Source: Sphingomonas sp. Ag1
Lineage (GTDB): Bacteria > Pseudomonadota > Alphaproteobacteria > Sphingomonadales > Sphingomonadaceae
Reading direction: 5' to 3'
DNA: 64,000 bases
NCBI RefSeq assembly: GCF_000980895.1
Contig: NZ_LAZX01000090.1
Span: forward strand, 62,001 to 126,000
Program-made: the position numbers and the translations under genes
Notes under the pieces: generated by a model
What the model saw: only the letters and a program-made list of their open reading frames with translations
Databases searched by the model: none
Told to the model about the DNA's origin: nothing
Shown here: positions 53,582 through 62,355 of the stretch, piece after piece
How positions within the stretch are numbered: position 1 is the stretch's first letter
Layout: each line of letters starts with the position of its first letter

Positions 53582-54745
53582 ATGCAACAAGCCGCCGCTC
53601 CGTACGTTCATCTTGCCGAGGTGCGGGGTTTCCCGCAAAGGGTGGGAATGCGCGCACTGGCCGACTTCAGCGACGATAGCGGAGCGATGCGCTTCACTGG
53701 CGATCTGGTGCTGGCTCGCCTTGGTGATCTCCCGACGCGGCTGGATGATTACAGCGGCTCGGTATCGGTGATCGACCTGTCCGACGTGTCGAGGATCGAT
53801 ACGATCGGTGCATGGGTCATCCACCGCTTCGCGCAGCGTACCGGTGCCAACATCGAGGGGCTGCGCCAAGAACAGCGTGCCCTCTTCGATCAGGTGGTCA
53901 ATGCCGATCAGCCTGTTCCGACGCGGCAGCAGCATGTCAGCTCCTTCAACCGCGTTCTCGGCGAAGTGGGCGAGGCGACCGTCACCGCGGGACGCACGTT
54001 GGTCGGCTTGCTTGGCTTCATGGGCGCGACGCTGGCGGCCCTGGCGTCGGTCATCCGCCATCCGCATCGCTTCCGCTTCAATGCGACGGTGCAGCGTTTC
54101 GAGGTGGTCGGGGTGTCGGCGCTCGGCATCATCGGCCTGATGAGCTTCCTGATCGGCATCGTCATTGCGCAGCAGGGCGCGGTGCAGTTGCGGCAATTCG
54201 GTGCCGAGGTGCTGACGATCAACCTGATCGGGCGGATCACCTTGCGCGAGTTGGGTGTGCTGATGACCGCGATCATGGTTGCCGGGCGCTCGGGGTCGGC
54301 CTTTGCCGCGCAGATCGGTACGATGAAGTTGACCGAGGAAGTCGACGCGATGCGGACGATCGGCGTGTCCCCGATGGAGGCGCTGGTGGTGCCGCGAACG
54401 ATCGCGGCGGTGGTGATGATGCCACTCCTTGGCTTCTACGCCTCGCTCGTCGCGATCATTGGCGGTGGCCTGCTTTGCTGGTGGCAGCTTGATATCCCGC
54501 CGGTGACCTTTGTCGCACGACTGCGTGAAGTGGTGCCGATCACCGACCTCTACGTCGGCCTGGTCAAGGCACCCGTTTTTGGCGCGATCATCGCCATCGC
54601 TGGCTGTTTCCAGGGGATGCAGGTGAAGGGTGATGCGGAGCAGGTCGGCATGCGCACGACCGCAGCGGTCGTCCAGGCAATCTTCCTCGTCATTGTTCTC
54701 GACGCCTTCTTTGCGGTCTTCTTCGAGCGGATCGGCTGGATTTGA
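53582..54745 (+). CDS. mlaE: Mla-type ABC permease with N-terminal STAS domain
   Basis: The 387-residue protein joins a STAS-like domain (about 20-115; LADFSDDSGAMRFTGDLVLA and VSVIDLSDVSRIDTIGAWVI) to the MlaE permease. The permease shows GVSALGIIGLMSFLIGIVIA, LRELGVLMTAIMVAGRSGSA, the conserved AAQIGTMKLTEEVDAMRTIG coupling loop and FAAVFFER-like end. In E. coli the STAS protein MlaB is separate; here it is fused, a variant seen in other alphaproteobacteria. The pump moves phospholipids between outer and inner membrane with MlaF and MlaD. The ATG at 53582 is used; a GTG four codons earlier (53570) is possible. Its stop overlaps the mlaF start by one base. Confidence 0.9.
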   Translation: MQQAAAPYVHLAEVRGFPQRVGMRALADFSDDSGAMRFTGDLVLARLGDLPTRLDDYSGSVSVIDLSDVSRIDTIGAWVIHRFAQRTGANIEGLRQEQRALFDQVVNADQPVPTRQQHVSSFNRVLGEVGEATVTAGRTLVGLLGFMGATLAALASVIRHPHRFRFNATVQRFEVVGVSALGIIGLMSFLIGIVIAQQGAVQLRQFGAEVLTINLIGRITLRELGVLMTAIMVAGRSGSAFAAQIGTMKLTEEVDAMRTIGVSPMEALVVPRTIAAVVMMPLLGFYASLVAIIGGGLLCWWQLDIPPVTFVARLREVVPITDLYVGLVKAPVFGAIIAIAGCFQGMQVKGDAEQVGMRTTAAVVQAIFLVIVLDAFFAVFFERIGWI

Positions 54746-55581
54746 TGGCAGAGCCGGAAAACATCATCGAAGTTCGTGGCCTGAAGAATGCCTTCGGCGA
54801 CCAGGTCGTGCACGAGAATCTCGATCTGGATGTGCGTCAGGGCGAGATCCTGGGGGTCGTCGGTGGATCGGGCACAGGCAAATCCGTGCTGATGCGATCG
54901 ATCATCGGCTTGCAGCAGCCGATCGCAGGCGAGGTGACGGTGTTCGGCGAACCCACGCTCGGCCGTGCGGAGACCGATGCGCTTGAGATTCGCAAACGGT
55001 GGGGGGTGCTGTTCCAAGGGGGGGCGCTGTTCTCGACGTTGACCGTGGCCGAGAACGTCCAGGTGCCGTTGCGCGAATTCTATCCGTCGCTCAGCCTGTC
55101 GCTGCTCGACGAGATCGCATCCTATAAGGTGATCATGACCGGCCTGCCCAATGATGCGGGCCCGAAGTTTCCGGCTGAATTGTCAGGCGGCATGAGGAAG
55201 CGCGCCGGACTTGCCCGTGCGCTGGCGATGGACCCCGAATTGCTGTTCCTCGACGAGCCGACGGCGGGGCTCGATCCGATCGGCGCGGCGGCGTTCGACG
55301 AACTGACCAAATCTTTGCAGCGCACGCTGGGACTGACCGTCTTCCTGATCACGCATGACCTCGACACGTTGTATGCCATCTGTGACCGGGTGGCGGTGCT
55401 CGCCGACAAGCGTGTGATTGCGGTCGGCACGATCGACGAACTGCTGGCACTCGATCATCCGTGGATCCAGGAGTATTTTCGCGGGCCGCGCGGCCGGGCG
55501 GCAGTCGCAACACAAGAGGCGCAACGGGAAAGGTCGGAACGATCGACCGCCGGTGCAGCAGCAGATTCAGGGGCTGATTGA
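54745..55581 (+). CDS. mlaF: Mla-type ABC transporter ATPase
   Basis: The 278-residue ATPase has Walker A GVVGGSGTGKSVLMRSIIGL (near residue 43), the signature ELSGGMRKRAGLARALAMDP and Walker B ELLFLDEPTAGLDP. The switch region is FLITHDLDTLYAICDRVAV. The LSGGM form of the signature is characteristic of the MlaF branch. It energises the STAS-MlaE permease. The start overlaps the mlaE stop by one base, and its own stop overlaps the mlaD start by one base. The last 30 residues (EAQRERSERSTAGAAADSGA) are low-complexity. Confidence 0.93.
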   Translation: MAEPENIIEVRGLKNAFGDQVVHENLDLDVRQGEILGVVGGSGTGKSVLMRSIIGLQQPIAGEVTVFGEPTLGRAETDALEIRKRWGVLFQGGALFSTLTVAENVQVPLREFYPSLSLSLLDEIASYKVIMTGLPNDAGPKFPAELSGGMRKRAGLARALAMDPELLFLDEPTAGLDPIGAAAFDELTKSLQRTLGLTVFLITHDLDTLYAICDRVAVLADKRVIAVGTIDELLALDHPWIQEYFRGPRGRAAVATQEAQRERSERSTAGAAADSGAD

Positions 55582-56543
55582 TGGAAACCCGTTCCAACCA
55601 CGTCCTGGTCGGCGCCGTCGTGCTGATCCTGCTTGCCGTGCTGGCGCTGTTCACCGTGTGGATCGCGCGTCTGGGCGGCACCAAGCAGAAGGAGTATGAC
55701 ATCTTCTTCAAGCAATCGGTCGACGGGCTCGCCCGCGGATCGCAGGTGACCTATTCGGGCGTGCCGTCTGGGCAGGTGAAGTCGATCCAATTGTGGCGCA
55801 ATGATCCGCAGTTCGTACGCGTGCGGATCGAGGTGAGCCAGGATACGCCGATTCTGCAGGGTACCGCCGCCACCATCCAGGGCAGCTTCACGGGCACGAG
55901 CACGATCAGCCTGGATGGTGCGCGCAAGGGTGCCCCGCCGATCGTCTGTCCGGAGCGCGATCCCGGCAGCGTATGTCCCTATGGCGTGCCGGTCATTCCG
56001 ACGCGCACCGGCGGTCTTGGCGCGATCCTGAATTCCGCGCCGCAGCTGCTCGAACGACTGTCGACCCTAACCGAGCGGCTGTCCGGGCTGCTGACGGACC
56101 GTAATCAGGCGTCAATCGCCGGCATCCTTGAGAATACCAACCGCTTGACGGACGCCTTGGCTGATCGCGGACCGGAGATCGCCGCAACGCTGGCGCAGAC
56201 GCGTATCGCGGTGGCCCAGGCCGGCACGGCAGCGGAGCAGATCGGCAACCTGGCGGCCACGACGAACGGCATTTTGGCCGAGGACGTGAAGCCGACGCTG
56301 GCCAATCTGAACGAGACGATCCGCTCCGCGCGGCAGAGCACCGAAACGCTGAACTCCGCGATCCAGGATGCGCGACCCGGCCTGCAAACCTTCTCCAAGC
56401 AGACCATTCCGGAGGTCAACCAGCTGGTTCTGGATCTGCGGCAGATGTCGGCGGCGCTCGCATCGGTCGCGGAAAAGGTCGATCAACAGGGGGCAGCGGC
56501 CTTGGTTGGCCCGCGAAAGCTGCCGGACTACAAGGGCAAGTGA
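55581..56543 (+). CDS. mlaD: MlaD/MCE-family substrate-binding protein
   Basis: The 320-residue protein has one N-terminal membrane helix (HVLVGAVVLILLAVLALFTV, about 7-26) and an MCE domain (DIFFKQSVDGLARGSQVTYS, VRIEVSQDTPILQGTAATIQ, GSFTGTSTISLDGARKGAPP). A long helical periplasmic tail follows (about 160-310; LLTDRNQASIAGILENTNRL). The protein forms the ring that carries lipids across the periplasm. Its tail is longer than E. coli MlaD and may reach toward the outer membrane. The last residues (DYKGK) are followed after eight bases by the auxiliary lipoprotein gene. Confidence 0.92.
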   Translation: METRSNHVLVGAVVLILLAVLALFTVWIARLGGTKQKEYDIFFKQSVDGLARGSQVTYSGVPSGQVKSIQLWRNDPQFVRVRIEVSQDTPILQGTAATIQGSFTGTSTISLDGARKGAPPIVCPERDPGSVCPYGVPVIPTRTGGLGAILNSAPQLLERLSTLTERLSGLLTDRNQASIAGILENTNRLTDALADRGPEIAATLAQTRIAVAQAGTAAEQIGNLAATTNGILAEDVKPTLANLNETIRSARQSTETLNSAIQDARPGLQTFSKQTIPEVNQLVLDLRQMSAALASVAEKVDQQGAAALVGPRKLPDYKGK

Positions 56544-56551
56544 GGACGCAC

Positions 56552-57133
56552 ATGAAGAAGCTTCTGATCGGTCTTGCTGCCCTGCCGCTCGCCGGATGCA
56601 TCAGCTTTGGCGAAAAGCCGCCCAAGGCACTTCTTACCCTGTCCTCGACGGAACAGGTCCCCGTCGGGCGTGAGCAATCGTCGGCGGGCGCCCGCACGGT
56701 GACCATCCAGGTGCCAGTCGTGCCGCAGGAACTGGCGACCAACCGCATTCCGGTGCAGTCGAACCTGACCGACGTGGCCTATGTCAGGGATGCGCAGTGG
56801 GTCGAGTTGCCGGCGCGGCAGTTCGCGCGCGTGGTGTCCGACACCGTTGCTGCGCGGACCGGCCGCGTCGTCCTGTCGGGGGCGCAGGCGATGGGAAGTC
56901 CGGGCGCCCGGTTGTCGGGCGAATTGCGGACCTTCGGCGTCGATGCGGGCGCTTCCGCCGCGGTCGTGACCTTCGACGCGGCACTCGTCCGTGACGAGGG
57001 CGGCGCGCTGGAAAAGCAGCGCTTCGAAGTGCGCGTCCCGGTGGCCGCGATTGAAGCGGCACCGGTTGCGGTCGCGCTCAATCAGGCGGCCAATCAGGTG
57101 GCGGTGCAGGTCGCCGACTGGGTCGGACGCTAA
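56552..57133 (+). CDS. ABC-transporter auxiliary lipoprotein (PqiC-like)
   Basis: The 193-residue protein has a lipobox in MKKLLIGLAALPLAGCISFG (Cys16). A domain resembling the ABC-type transport auxiliary/PqiC family follows (VPVVPQELATNRIPVQSNLT, WVELPARQFARVVSDTVAAR, VLSGAQAMGSPGARLSGELR). Such lipoproteins sit under the outer membrane and contact MCE rings, replacing MlaA/MlaC in some systems; no MlaC gene is present here. A GTG at 56540 would add four residues ahead of the signal peptide, so the ATG at 56552 was used. It is the last gene of the Mla operon and is followed by a strong bidirectional hairpin. Confidence 0.85.
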   Translation: MKKLLIGLAALPLAGCISFGEKPPKALLTLSSTEQVPVGREQSSAGARTVTIQVPVVPQELATNRIPVQSNLTDVAYVRDAQWVELPARQFARVVSDTVAARTGRVVLSGAQAMGSPGARLSGELRTFGVDAGASAAVVTFDAALVRDEGGALEKQRFEVRVPVAAIEAAPVAVALNQAANQVAVQVADWVGR

Positions 57134-57142
57134 ACCGAATGT

Positions 57143-57173
57143 GCCCCGCCGCCCGACGTTGGGCTGGCGGGGC
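57143..57173. terminator. Bidirectional GC-rich hairpin
   Basis: GCCCCGCCGCCC pairs with GGGC-T-GGCGGGGC (one bulged T) around GACGTT, 9 bases after the auxiliary lipoprotein stop and 8 bases beyond the convergent peptidase stop. It probably ends both transcripts, without a U-run. Confidence 0.55.
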
Positions 57174-57181
57174 GCCAAGGG

Positions 57182-58594
57182 TCAGCCTTGGGTCGCCAAG
57201 GCCTTAGCCAGATCGTGAAGGTAGTCCCGGCCTTCGTACAGCGCCGTCACCCGGATGCGCTCGTTCAATCCGTGCGTGCCGTTGAGGTCAGGTTCGAGGA
57301 AGATGCCGGGAACGCCATAGACCGGCATCTTCAGCACGCCGAAGAACACCGCGTCGGTCGCCCCCGTCGACATCATCGGGACGACCGGCGTCCCCGGAAA
57401 ATGCTTGGCGGCGAGTGTTTGCACAGCGCCCATGATGCGCGGGTCGAGCGGCGGCGGCACGGCAATCGGGCGCACCGGCTGATTGGCCGTCACCGTCACC
57501 TTCGGCCCTGCCAACTCGGTCAGCTTTGCCAATGTGCTCTCGACGCTCTCGCCCGGGAAGATCCGGCAGTTGATGTTGGCGGTGGCGCGCTGCGGGAGCG
57601 CGTTTTCCGCATGGCCGGCGTTGACTAGCGTGGCGACGCAGGTCGTGCGCAGCGTCGAGTGAAGCACCTTGTCGCGACTGACGACCGCGTCCGCCCGCTT
57701 GTCGGCTGGGTTAGCCAGCAGCCGCTTGATCGCGGCGCCTGTTTCCGGTGGTAGCGCCTGTGCGCTGGCGGTGAAGAACGCGCGCGTCGTGTCGGTGAAC
57801 TTGATCGGGAATTCGTAGCCCTGCACCCGCTTCACGGCGTCGGCCAGTTCGTAGATGGCGTTGTCGGGCGTCGGCGCGGAGCTGTGTCCGCCGGGGTTGG
57901 TGCTGGTGAAGGTGAAATTCTGCGCCGCCTTCTCCCCCACCTGGATCGCGAGCGCCTGTCGCTTTCCCTGTGCGTCCAGCCGGCCGCCGCCGCCCTCGTT
58001 CAGCACGAATGCCGCGCGAACCAGGTCCGGTTTGTTGTTGGCGAGCCATTGCGCGCCATTGAACGCATAGGTGGTTTCTTCACCGCAGGTGAGCGCGAGC
58101 TTGATCGTGCGCCTGGGTTTGAAGCCCTCCTGCTTGAAGCGGATCATACTGTCTGCCCAGATCGCCGACATGCCCTTGTCGTCGACCGTACCGCGGCCAT
58201 AATAGAAGCCGTCTTCCTCGATCAGCTTGAACGGGTCGCGCGCCCAATCCTCGCGCTTGGCGGCGACGACGTCGATGTGCCCCAGGAGAAGCATGGCATC
58301 GGCGGACGCATCGGTGCCGGGAAGGATGGCGACCACGCCGCCGTCCTCCGGATGCTCCGGCGTCGAGAAAAGGGTTACCTGTGCATCGGTGTAGCCGGCT
58401 GATTTGAGCCGGGTGGCGATCTGCTGCGCGGCGCGGGTGCAGCTTCCCTCGCCAACGACCGTGTTGGTTTCGACCAATTGCTTGTAGAGATCGAAGAACG
58501 CTCGCTCGTCCGCCCGGTTCTGTGCTGCCGCTGCCAACGGCGCGAGCGCCACTCCTGCGGCGGCGACCGTCATGGCTTTCCAAATGCCGCGCAT
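57182..58594 (-). CDS. Secreted M20-family metallopeptidase
   Basis: The 470-residue protein has a signal peptide (MRGIWKAMTVAAAGVALAPL, then AAAAQ). The zinc-site blocks are MLLLGHIDVVAAKREDWARD (His and following Asp), YYGRGTVDDKGMSAIWADSM (bridging Asp) and LALTCGEETTYAFNGAQWL (catalytic Glu-Glu). LNEGGGGRLDAQGKRQAL and the final LNGTHGLNERIRV (His) follow. This is the M20A-like dipeptidase/carboxypeptidase type. It is distinct from the M20D gene at 26406. The substrate is an unknown peptide in the periplasm. The start is set by the signal peptide; an in-frame ATG at 58687 would add an unlikely basic stretch. Confidence 0.9.
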   Translation of the reverse strand: MRGIWKAMTVAAAGVALAPLAAAAQNRADERAFFDLYKQLVETNTVVGEGSCTRAAQQIATRLKSAGYTDAQVTLFSTPEHPEDGGVVAILPGTDASADAMLLLGHIDVVAAKREDWARDPFKLIEEDGFYYGRGTVDDKGMSAIWADSMIRFKQEGFKPRRTIKLALTCGEETTYAFNGAQWLANNKPDLVRAAFVLNEGGGGRLDAQGKRQALAIQVGEKAAQNFTFTSTNPGGHSSAPTPDNAIYELADAVKRVQGYEFPIKFTDTTRAFFTASAQALPPETGAAIKRLLANPADKRADAVVSRDKVLHSTLRTTCVATLVNAGHAENALPQRATANINCRIFPGESVESTLAKLTELAGPKVTVTANQPVRPIAVPPPLDPRIMGAVQTLAAKHFPGTPVVPMMSTGATDAVFFGVLKMPVYGVPGIFLEPDLNGTHGLNERIRVTALYEGRDYLHDLAKALATQG

Positions 58595-58699
58595 CCCACT
58601 CCCTTTTGTCGTTATCTGAACCTGGAGGTTACCGCGAAGCCGCTGGTGCGCAATGTGCCAATCGATGGTCGAACGGCATGGCGCCATAAGGCGCGGTGA

Positions 58700-59641
58700 T
58701 CAGGGACGCGGCGCGGGTTCGGCCTGATCGTTCCCCAGATCGCCCGTGGCCGGGGCCGCATCGCCCGTCACCTGTGGTACAGCGGGGACGAGGGCAGCGG
58801 CAGCCGTCGGCGCGCTGCTCGGGATCGTGCCGACGATCGCCGCGGTTTCCAGCGTGTCGAGCGCCTGGCGCGCCGCAATGTAGCGTCGTGCCGCCGCGCT
58901 CCAGTTTGCCGCCTGAGTCCCGCCGGGCAGTCGGGACACTTCCTCAACCGCGGGCTCCACCTGGCCGGCATCCAGCAGGCGCTGGGCACGCGCGAGGCGA
59001 TCCGCGGGCAGGGGCGACGGCGTGTTGGCATCATGCAGGACGACGAGGCGCCGCAGTTCGTCCATGAAGCCGGCGAACCAGCCGTCCGCGCCGGGATTGA
59101 GCAGCATCGAACGGTTGGCATCCAATGCCTGGCGCAGTCCCTCGCGCGTGACGGGATCGCGACCAGCCTCAATCACCGTATTCACCGCCTTTTGCTGGGT
59201 TTCGCCGAAGCGTTGTCGCAGCTGATCCTCCAGATAGCCAAGGGCTGCGCCCTTTTCGATCGCGCGGCGGGCAGCGAAGGCGATGAGGATCGCCTCGGCA
59301 CGGCCGGCGCGGTCCTGCGACTGGGTGACATCCATGCTGAGGCTTGCCGTCCTCGCCTCCAGCGCCGCCAGCTGTGCGGCAAGCGCGCTTTCGCGGGCAG
59401 CGAGGGTGGCCGGATCCACCGCGGCGGGCGCCGGCGGCGTGGCTGCGATGACGTCCTTTGTCGTGACGGCCTTGTCCACGGCGGCAGGCGCTTTGGCCTG
59501 GCGCTGCCACCAGCTGGTACCATCCCGCATCGACAGGAAGATCAGCGCGAGCCCGACAACCAGAGCCAGGATCACAAACACCGTGAGCAGGCCAACTCGT
59601 GACCGGCGCGGAGCAGGAGCGAGCGGCGCGTTTTCGTCCAT
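58700..59641 (-). CDS. Mic60/mitofilin-like membrane protein
   Basis: The 313-residue protein has one membrane helix (VGLLTVFVILALVVGLALIF, about 16-35). A coiled-coil segment (AARESALAAQLAALEARTAS) follows, then a C-terminal helical domain (RRAIEKGAALGYLEDQLRQR, ALDANRSMLLNPGADGWFAG, RLARAQRLLDAGQVEPAVEE, NWSAAARRYIAARQALDTLE). This is the layout of alphaproteobacterial Mic60 homologues, which are encoded next to hemC-hemD in many species. Mitochondrial Mic60 shapes crista junctions; in bacteria the homologue is linked to intracytoplasmic membranes and to contact with outer-membrane proteins. The start at 59641 begins MDENAPLAPAP; it is 25 bases after hemD. Confidence 0.8.
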   Translation of the reverse strand: MDENAPLAPAPRRSRVGLLTVFVILALVVGLALIFLSMRDGTSWWQRQAKAPAAVDKAVTTKDVIAATPPAPAAVDPATLAARESALAAQLAALEARTASLSMDVTQSQDRAGRAEAILIAFAARRAIEKGAALGYLEDQLRQRFGETQQKAVNTVIEAGRDPVTREGLRQALDANRSMLLNPGADGWFAGFMDELRRLVVLHDANTPSPLPADRLARAQRLLDAGQVEPAVEEVSRLPGGTQAANWSAAARRYIAARQALDTLETAAIVGTIPSSAPTAAAALVPAVPQVTGDAAPATGDLGNDQAEPAPRP

Positions 59642-59666
59642 GCCGCGGCTTATCCCCGCCCGACGC

Positions 59667-60338
59667 TCACCGGTCAATCGCGAGCGTCATGGCGGTTTCG
59701 AGCAAAGCCGGGTCGCTGGGAAGGGGCGCAACACTGACGCGCTGCCATCCCCCGCCGGCTGCGTCCGCCACCGCCTGGCTGAGCGCTGCCAGTCGGATGG
59801 AGCGCCGGGCGATGTGCGCGCCGGCGATGAGGCCCGCGAAATGGCGTGCCGCGCGGGGCGAGTGAAGGAGGACGATGCTGTCGGCGAGCGCGCGTAGTTG
59901 ATCCTCCGCAGGATGAAGAGGGTCGCTGGTGTAGACGACGATCTCGGTGACGCCCGGCAGATGGATATGCGCGCGGCCGGTGAGACGCACCAGCCGGTGC
60001 CAGCCGCGTCCCTTGGCGAGGGCGAGCGCTTCCCTCCCGTCCGAACTGCCCACGATCTGGGGGGTGAGGCCGGCCGCTTCCGCCGCATCGGCGGTGCCAC
60101 GACCGACGGTGACGAGCGGGAGCGAGGAGAAGGTGTGGAGCGCTGGCCCTGCCTGACGAACCGCGTTGGCGCTGGTCAGGAGCAGCGCGTCGAAATCGGT
60201 CGCGGGCGGCGGCGCCCAGGGAACAGCCGAGATGGTGAAGATCGGGACCCGAAGCGCAATGAAACCCGCCTTCGCGATCCGGTCAGCGGTCGCGCTGTTT
60301 CCCGGTTCCGGCCGCAGGACGGCGATCGGACGTGTCAT
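59667..60338 (-). CDS. hemD: Uroporphyrinogen-III synthase
   Basis: The 223-residue enzyme closes and inverts ring D of hydroxymethylbilane to give uroporphyrinogen III. Sequence is weakly conserved in this family; visible cues are RPIAVLRPEPGNSATADRIA at the start, FDALLLTSANAVRQAGP, LVTVGRGTADAAEAAG and VVYTSDPLHPAEDQLRALAD. It is slightly shorter than E. coli HemD. The position directly after hemC, with a four-base overlap (ATGA), is decisive. It is followed by the Mic60-like gene. Confidence 0.9.
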   Translation of the reverse strand: MTRPIAVLRPEPGNSATADRIAKAGFIALRVPIFTISAVPWAPPPATDFDALLLTSANAVRQAGPALHTFSSLPLVTVGRGTADAAEAAGLTPQIVGSSDGREALALAKGRGWHRLVRLTGRAHIHLPGVTEIVVYTSDPLHPAEDQLRALADSIVLLHSPRAARHFAGLIAGAHIARRSIRLAALSQAVADAAGGGWQRVSVAPLPSDPALLETAMTLAIDR

Positions 60339-61240
60339 CCCCCGAACAGATGTCGGACCGAAGCCGGCGCACGGGCGAGCAGGTCGGCCGCCAGTTCGCG
60401 GCCAAGCGTGGGGCCATCCTCGCCCGCGATGACGCCGGTGACATGCTCCGACCCATCCTCCGTCAGCAGCTCCGCCGCCAGGGTGATGCCGTCGCCCTCG
60501 CGCCGGGCAAGCGCGCCCACGGGCGAGTGACAGGAGGCGTCCAGCGCCGCCAGCAGCGCACGTTCGGTGTGGATGCAGATGCTGGTGGTGGGACAGTCGA
60601 TAGCCTGAACCAGCGCCAAGGCCGGGCTGTCGGCCAGCGTCTCGATCCCGATCGCGCCCTGCGCCGGGGCGGGCAGCATGACGTGCGTCTCTATCGCGAC
60701 GCCCGTGTCGTGCCGGCCAAGCCGCTCCAGACCGGCCGCGGCGAGGAGCGTGGCGGCAACCTCTCCGGTGGCGAGCTTGCCCAGCCGCGTATCGATGTTG
60801 CCGCGGAACAGCACGATTTCGAGATCCGGCCGGTGGCGCAGGAGCTGCGCGCGGCGGCGCGGGGAACTGGTCCCCACCACCGCGCCGTGCGGCAGCGCGT
60901 CGATCGTGTCGACGCCGATCAGGCGGTCGCGAACGTCCGCGCGGGGCAACATCGCGGCGATGGCGATTTCGGCCGGTCGGATGGTTTCCACATCCTTCAT
61001 CGAGTGGACGCAGGCATCCACCTCACCAGCCAATAGCGCGCGGTCGAGCTCCTTGGTCCACAAGGCCTTGCCGCCGATCTCGGCCAGCGCGCGATCCTGC
61101 ACGCGGTCACCGGTGGTACTCACGACGACGATGTCGACATCGTCCCAACCGTGGGCGGCCATCAAGGCGTCGCGCACCAATCCTGCCTGGGTCAGGGCCA
61201 GCGGCGAACCGCGGGTGCCGAGTCTGAAACGCTGAGCCAC
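60335..61240 (-). CDS. hemC: Hydroxymethylbilane synthase
   Basis: The 301-residue enzyme polymerises four porphobilinogens into hydroxymethylbilane. Signature blocks are [79 protein letters not shown] and [20 protein letters not shown] with the dipyrromethane-carrying Cys. It is the first gene of hemC-hemD-mic60 on the minus strand, divergent from tsaD by 89 bases. The ATG at 61240 starts MAQRFRLGT. Confidence 0.96.
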   Translation of the reverse strand: MAQRFRLGTRGSPLALTQAGLVRDALMAAHGWDDVDIVVVSTTGDRVQDRALAEIGGKALWTKELDRALLAGEVDACVHSMKDVETIRPAEIAIAAMLPRADVRDRLIGVDTIDALPHGAVVGTSSPRRRAQLLRHRPDLEIVLFRGNIDTRLGKLATGEVAATLLAAAGLERLGRHDTGVAIETHVMLPAPAQGAIGIETLADSPALALVQAIDCPTTSICIHTERALLAALDASCHSPVGALARREGDGITLAAELLTEDGSEHVTGVIAGEDGPTLGRELAADLLARAPASVRHLFGG

Positions 61241-61329
61241 CGGTCTCTTCTATCCTGCAGATATCGGGTCCGCTCTATCGGACGTGGGCGCCCTTCGACA
61301 AGCGTGGGTCGAGCGGATATGAGCCGGGC

Positions 61330-62355
61330 ATGCTGATCCTTGGTCTGGAATCCTCGTGCGACGAAACGGCGGCGGCGCTGGTGACGGGTGATCGCCGCGT
61401 GCTGGCGCATCGACTGGCGGGGCAGGAAGCGGCGCATCGGCCCTATGGCGGGGTCGTGCCGGAGATCGCCGCCCGGGCGCATGTCGAAGCGCTGGAGCCG
61501 CTTATCGAGACAGCTTTGGCCGATTCCGGCGTGTCTTTGGCCGATATTGATGCGGTCGCGGCCACCGCCGGTCCGGGGTTGATCGGCGGCGTGATGGTGG
61601 GGCTGGTCACGGGCAAGGCGATTGCCCATGCGGTCGGCAAGCCGCTGATTGCGGTGAACCATCTGGAGGGGCACGCGCTCAGCCCGCGTCTGGCCGATCC
61701 CGACCTCGCCTTCCCCTACCTGCTGCTGCTGGTGTCGGGCGGGCATTGCCAGTTGTTGCTGGTAGAGGGGGTGAACCGATACCGCCGGCTGGCAACGACG
61801 ATCGACGATGCGGCGGGTGAGGCGTTCGACAAGACGGCGAAGGTGCTGGGCCTTGGCTTTCCGGGCGGGCCGGCAGTGGAGCGCGCGGCGCAGATGGGTG
61901 ATGCGACAGCGGTGCCACTGCCCCGGCCCTTGTTCCGGTCCCCGGAGCCGCATTTTTCGTTCGCCGGGCTGAAGGCCGCGGTGGCGCGGATCGCGGGCGA
62001 TTATCGACCGGAGGATGTCGCGGCATCGTTCCAGGCGGCGGTGGTGGATTGCCTGATCGACCGGACAGCGCGCGCGATCGACCGTGCGCCGGGCGCAACG
62101 GCGCTGGTGGTCGCCGGCGGAGTGGCGGCCAACAATGCGGTGCGCAGTGCTTTGTCGTCGCTTGCCGACGCACATGGCCTGCGTTTCGTGGCACCGCCGC
62201 TGTGGCTGTGTACCGACAATGCCGCGATGATCGCCTGGGCCGGGGCGGAGCGGTTCGCCGCCGGGCTGGTCGATCCGCTCGACACACCGGCGCGGGCGCG
62301 CTGGCCACTTGATCCAACCGCCGAGGCGGTGCGCGGTGCGGGGGTGAAGGCATGA
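61330..62355 (+). CDS. tsaD: tRNA N6-adenosine threonylcarbamoyltransferase
   Basis: The 341-residue enzyme transfers the threonylcarbamoyl group to A37 of ANN-reading tRNAs. It shows the metal site [20 protein letters not shown] and [14 protein letters not shown] (HxxxH), with [38 protein letters not shown] and [20 protein letters not shown]. The ASKHA fold is complete. Its stop overlaps the gpsA start by four bases. It is divergent from hemC, a common alphaproteobacterial arrangement. Confidence 0.97.
   Translation: MLILGLESSCDETAAALVTGDRRVLAHRLAGQEAAHRPYGGVVPEIAARAHVEALEPLIETALADSGVSLADIDAVAATAGPGLIGGVMVGLVTGKAIAHAVGKPLIAVNHLEGHALSPRLADPDLAFPYLLLLVSGGHCQLLLVEGVNRYRRLATTIDDAAGEAFDKTAKVLGLGFPGGPAVERAAQMGDATAVPLPRPLFRSPEPHFSFAGLKAAVARIAGDYRPEDVAASFQAAVVDCLIDRTARAIDRAPGATALVVAGGVAANNAVRSALSSLADAHGLRFVAPPLWLCTDNAAMIAWAGAERFAAGLVDPLDTPARARWPLDPTAEAVRGAGVKA

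Noticed and set aside
48696..53657. A very long open frame (over 1600 codons) on the minus strand opposite the RND pump
   Set aside because: It is antisense to a clear RND pump, DUF445 and adaptor genes. Its translation is rich in His, Arg, Asp and Gln, as expected of the complement of GC-rich codons, and it has no recognisable domain.
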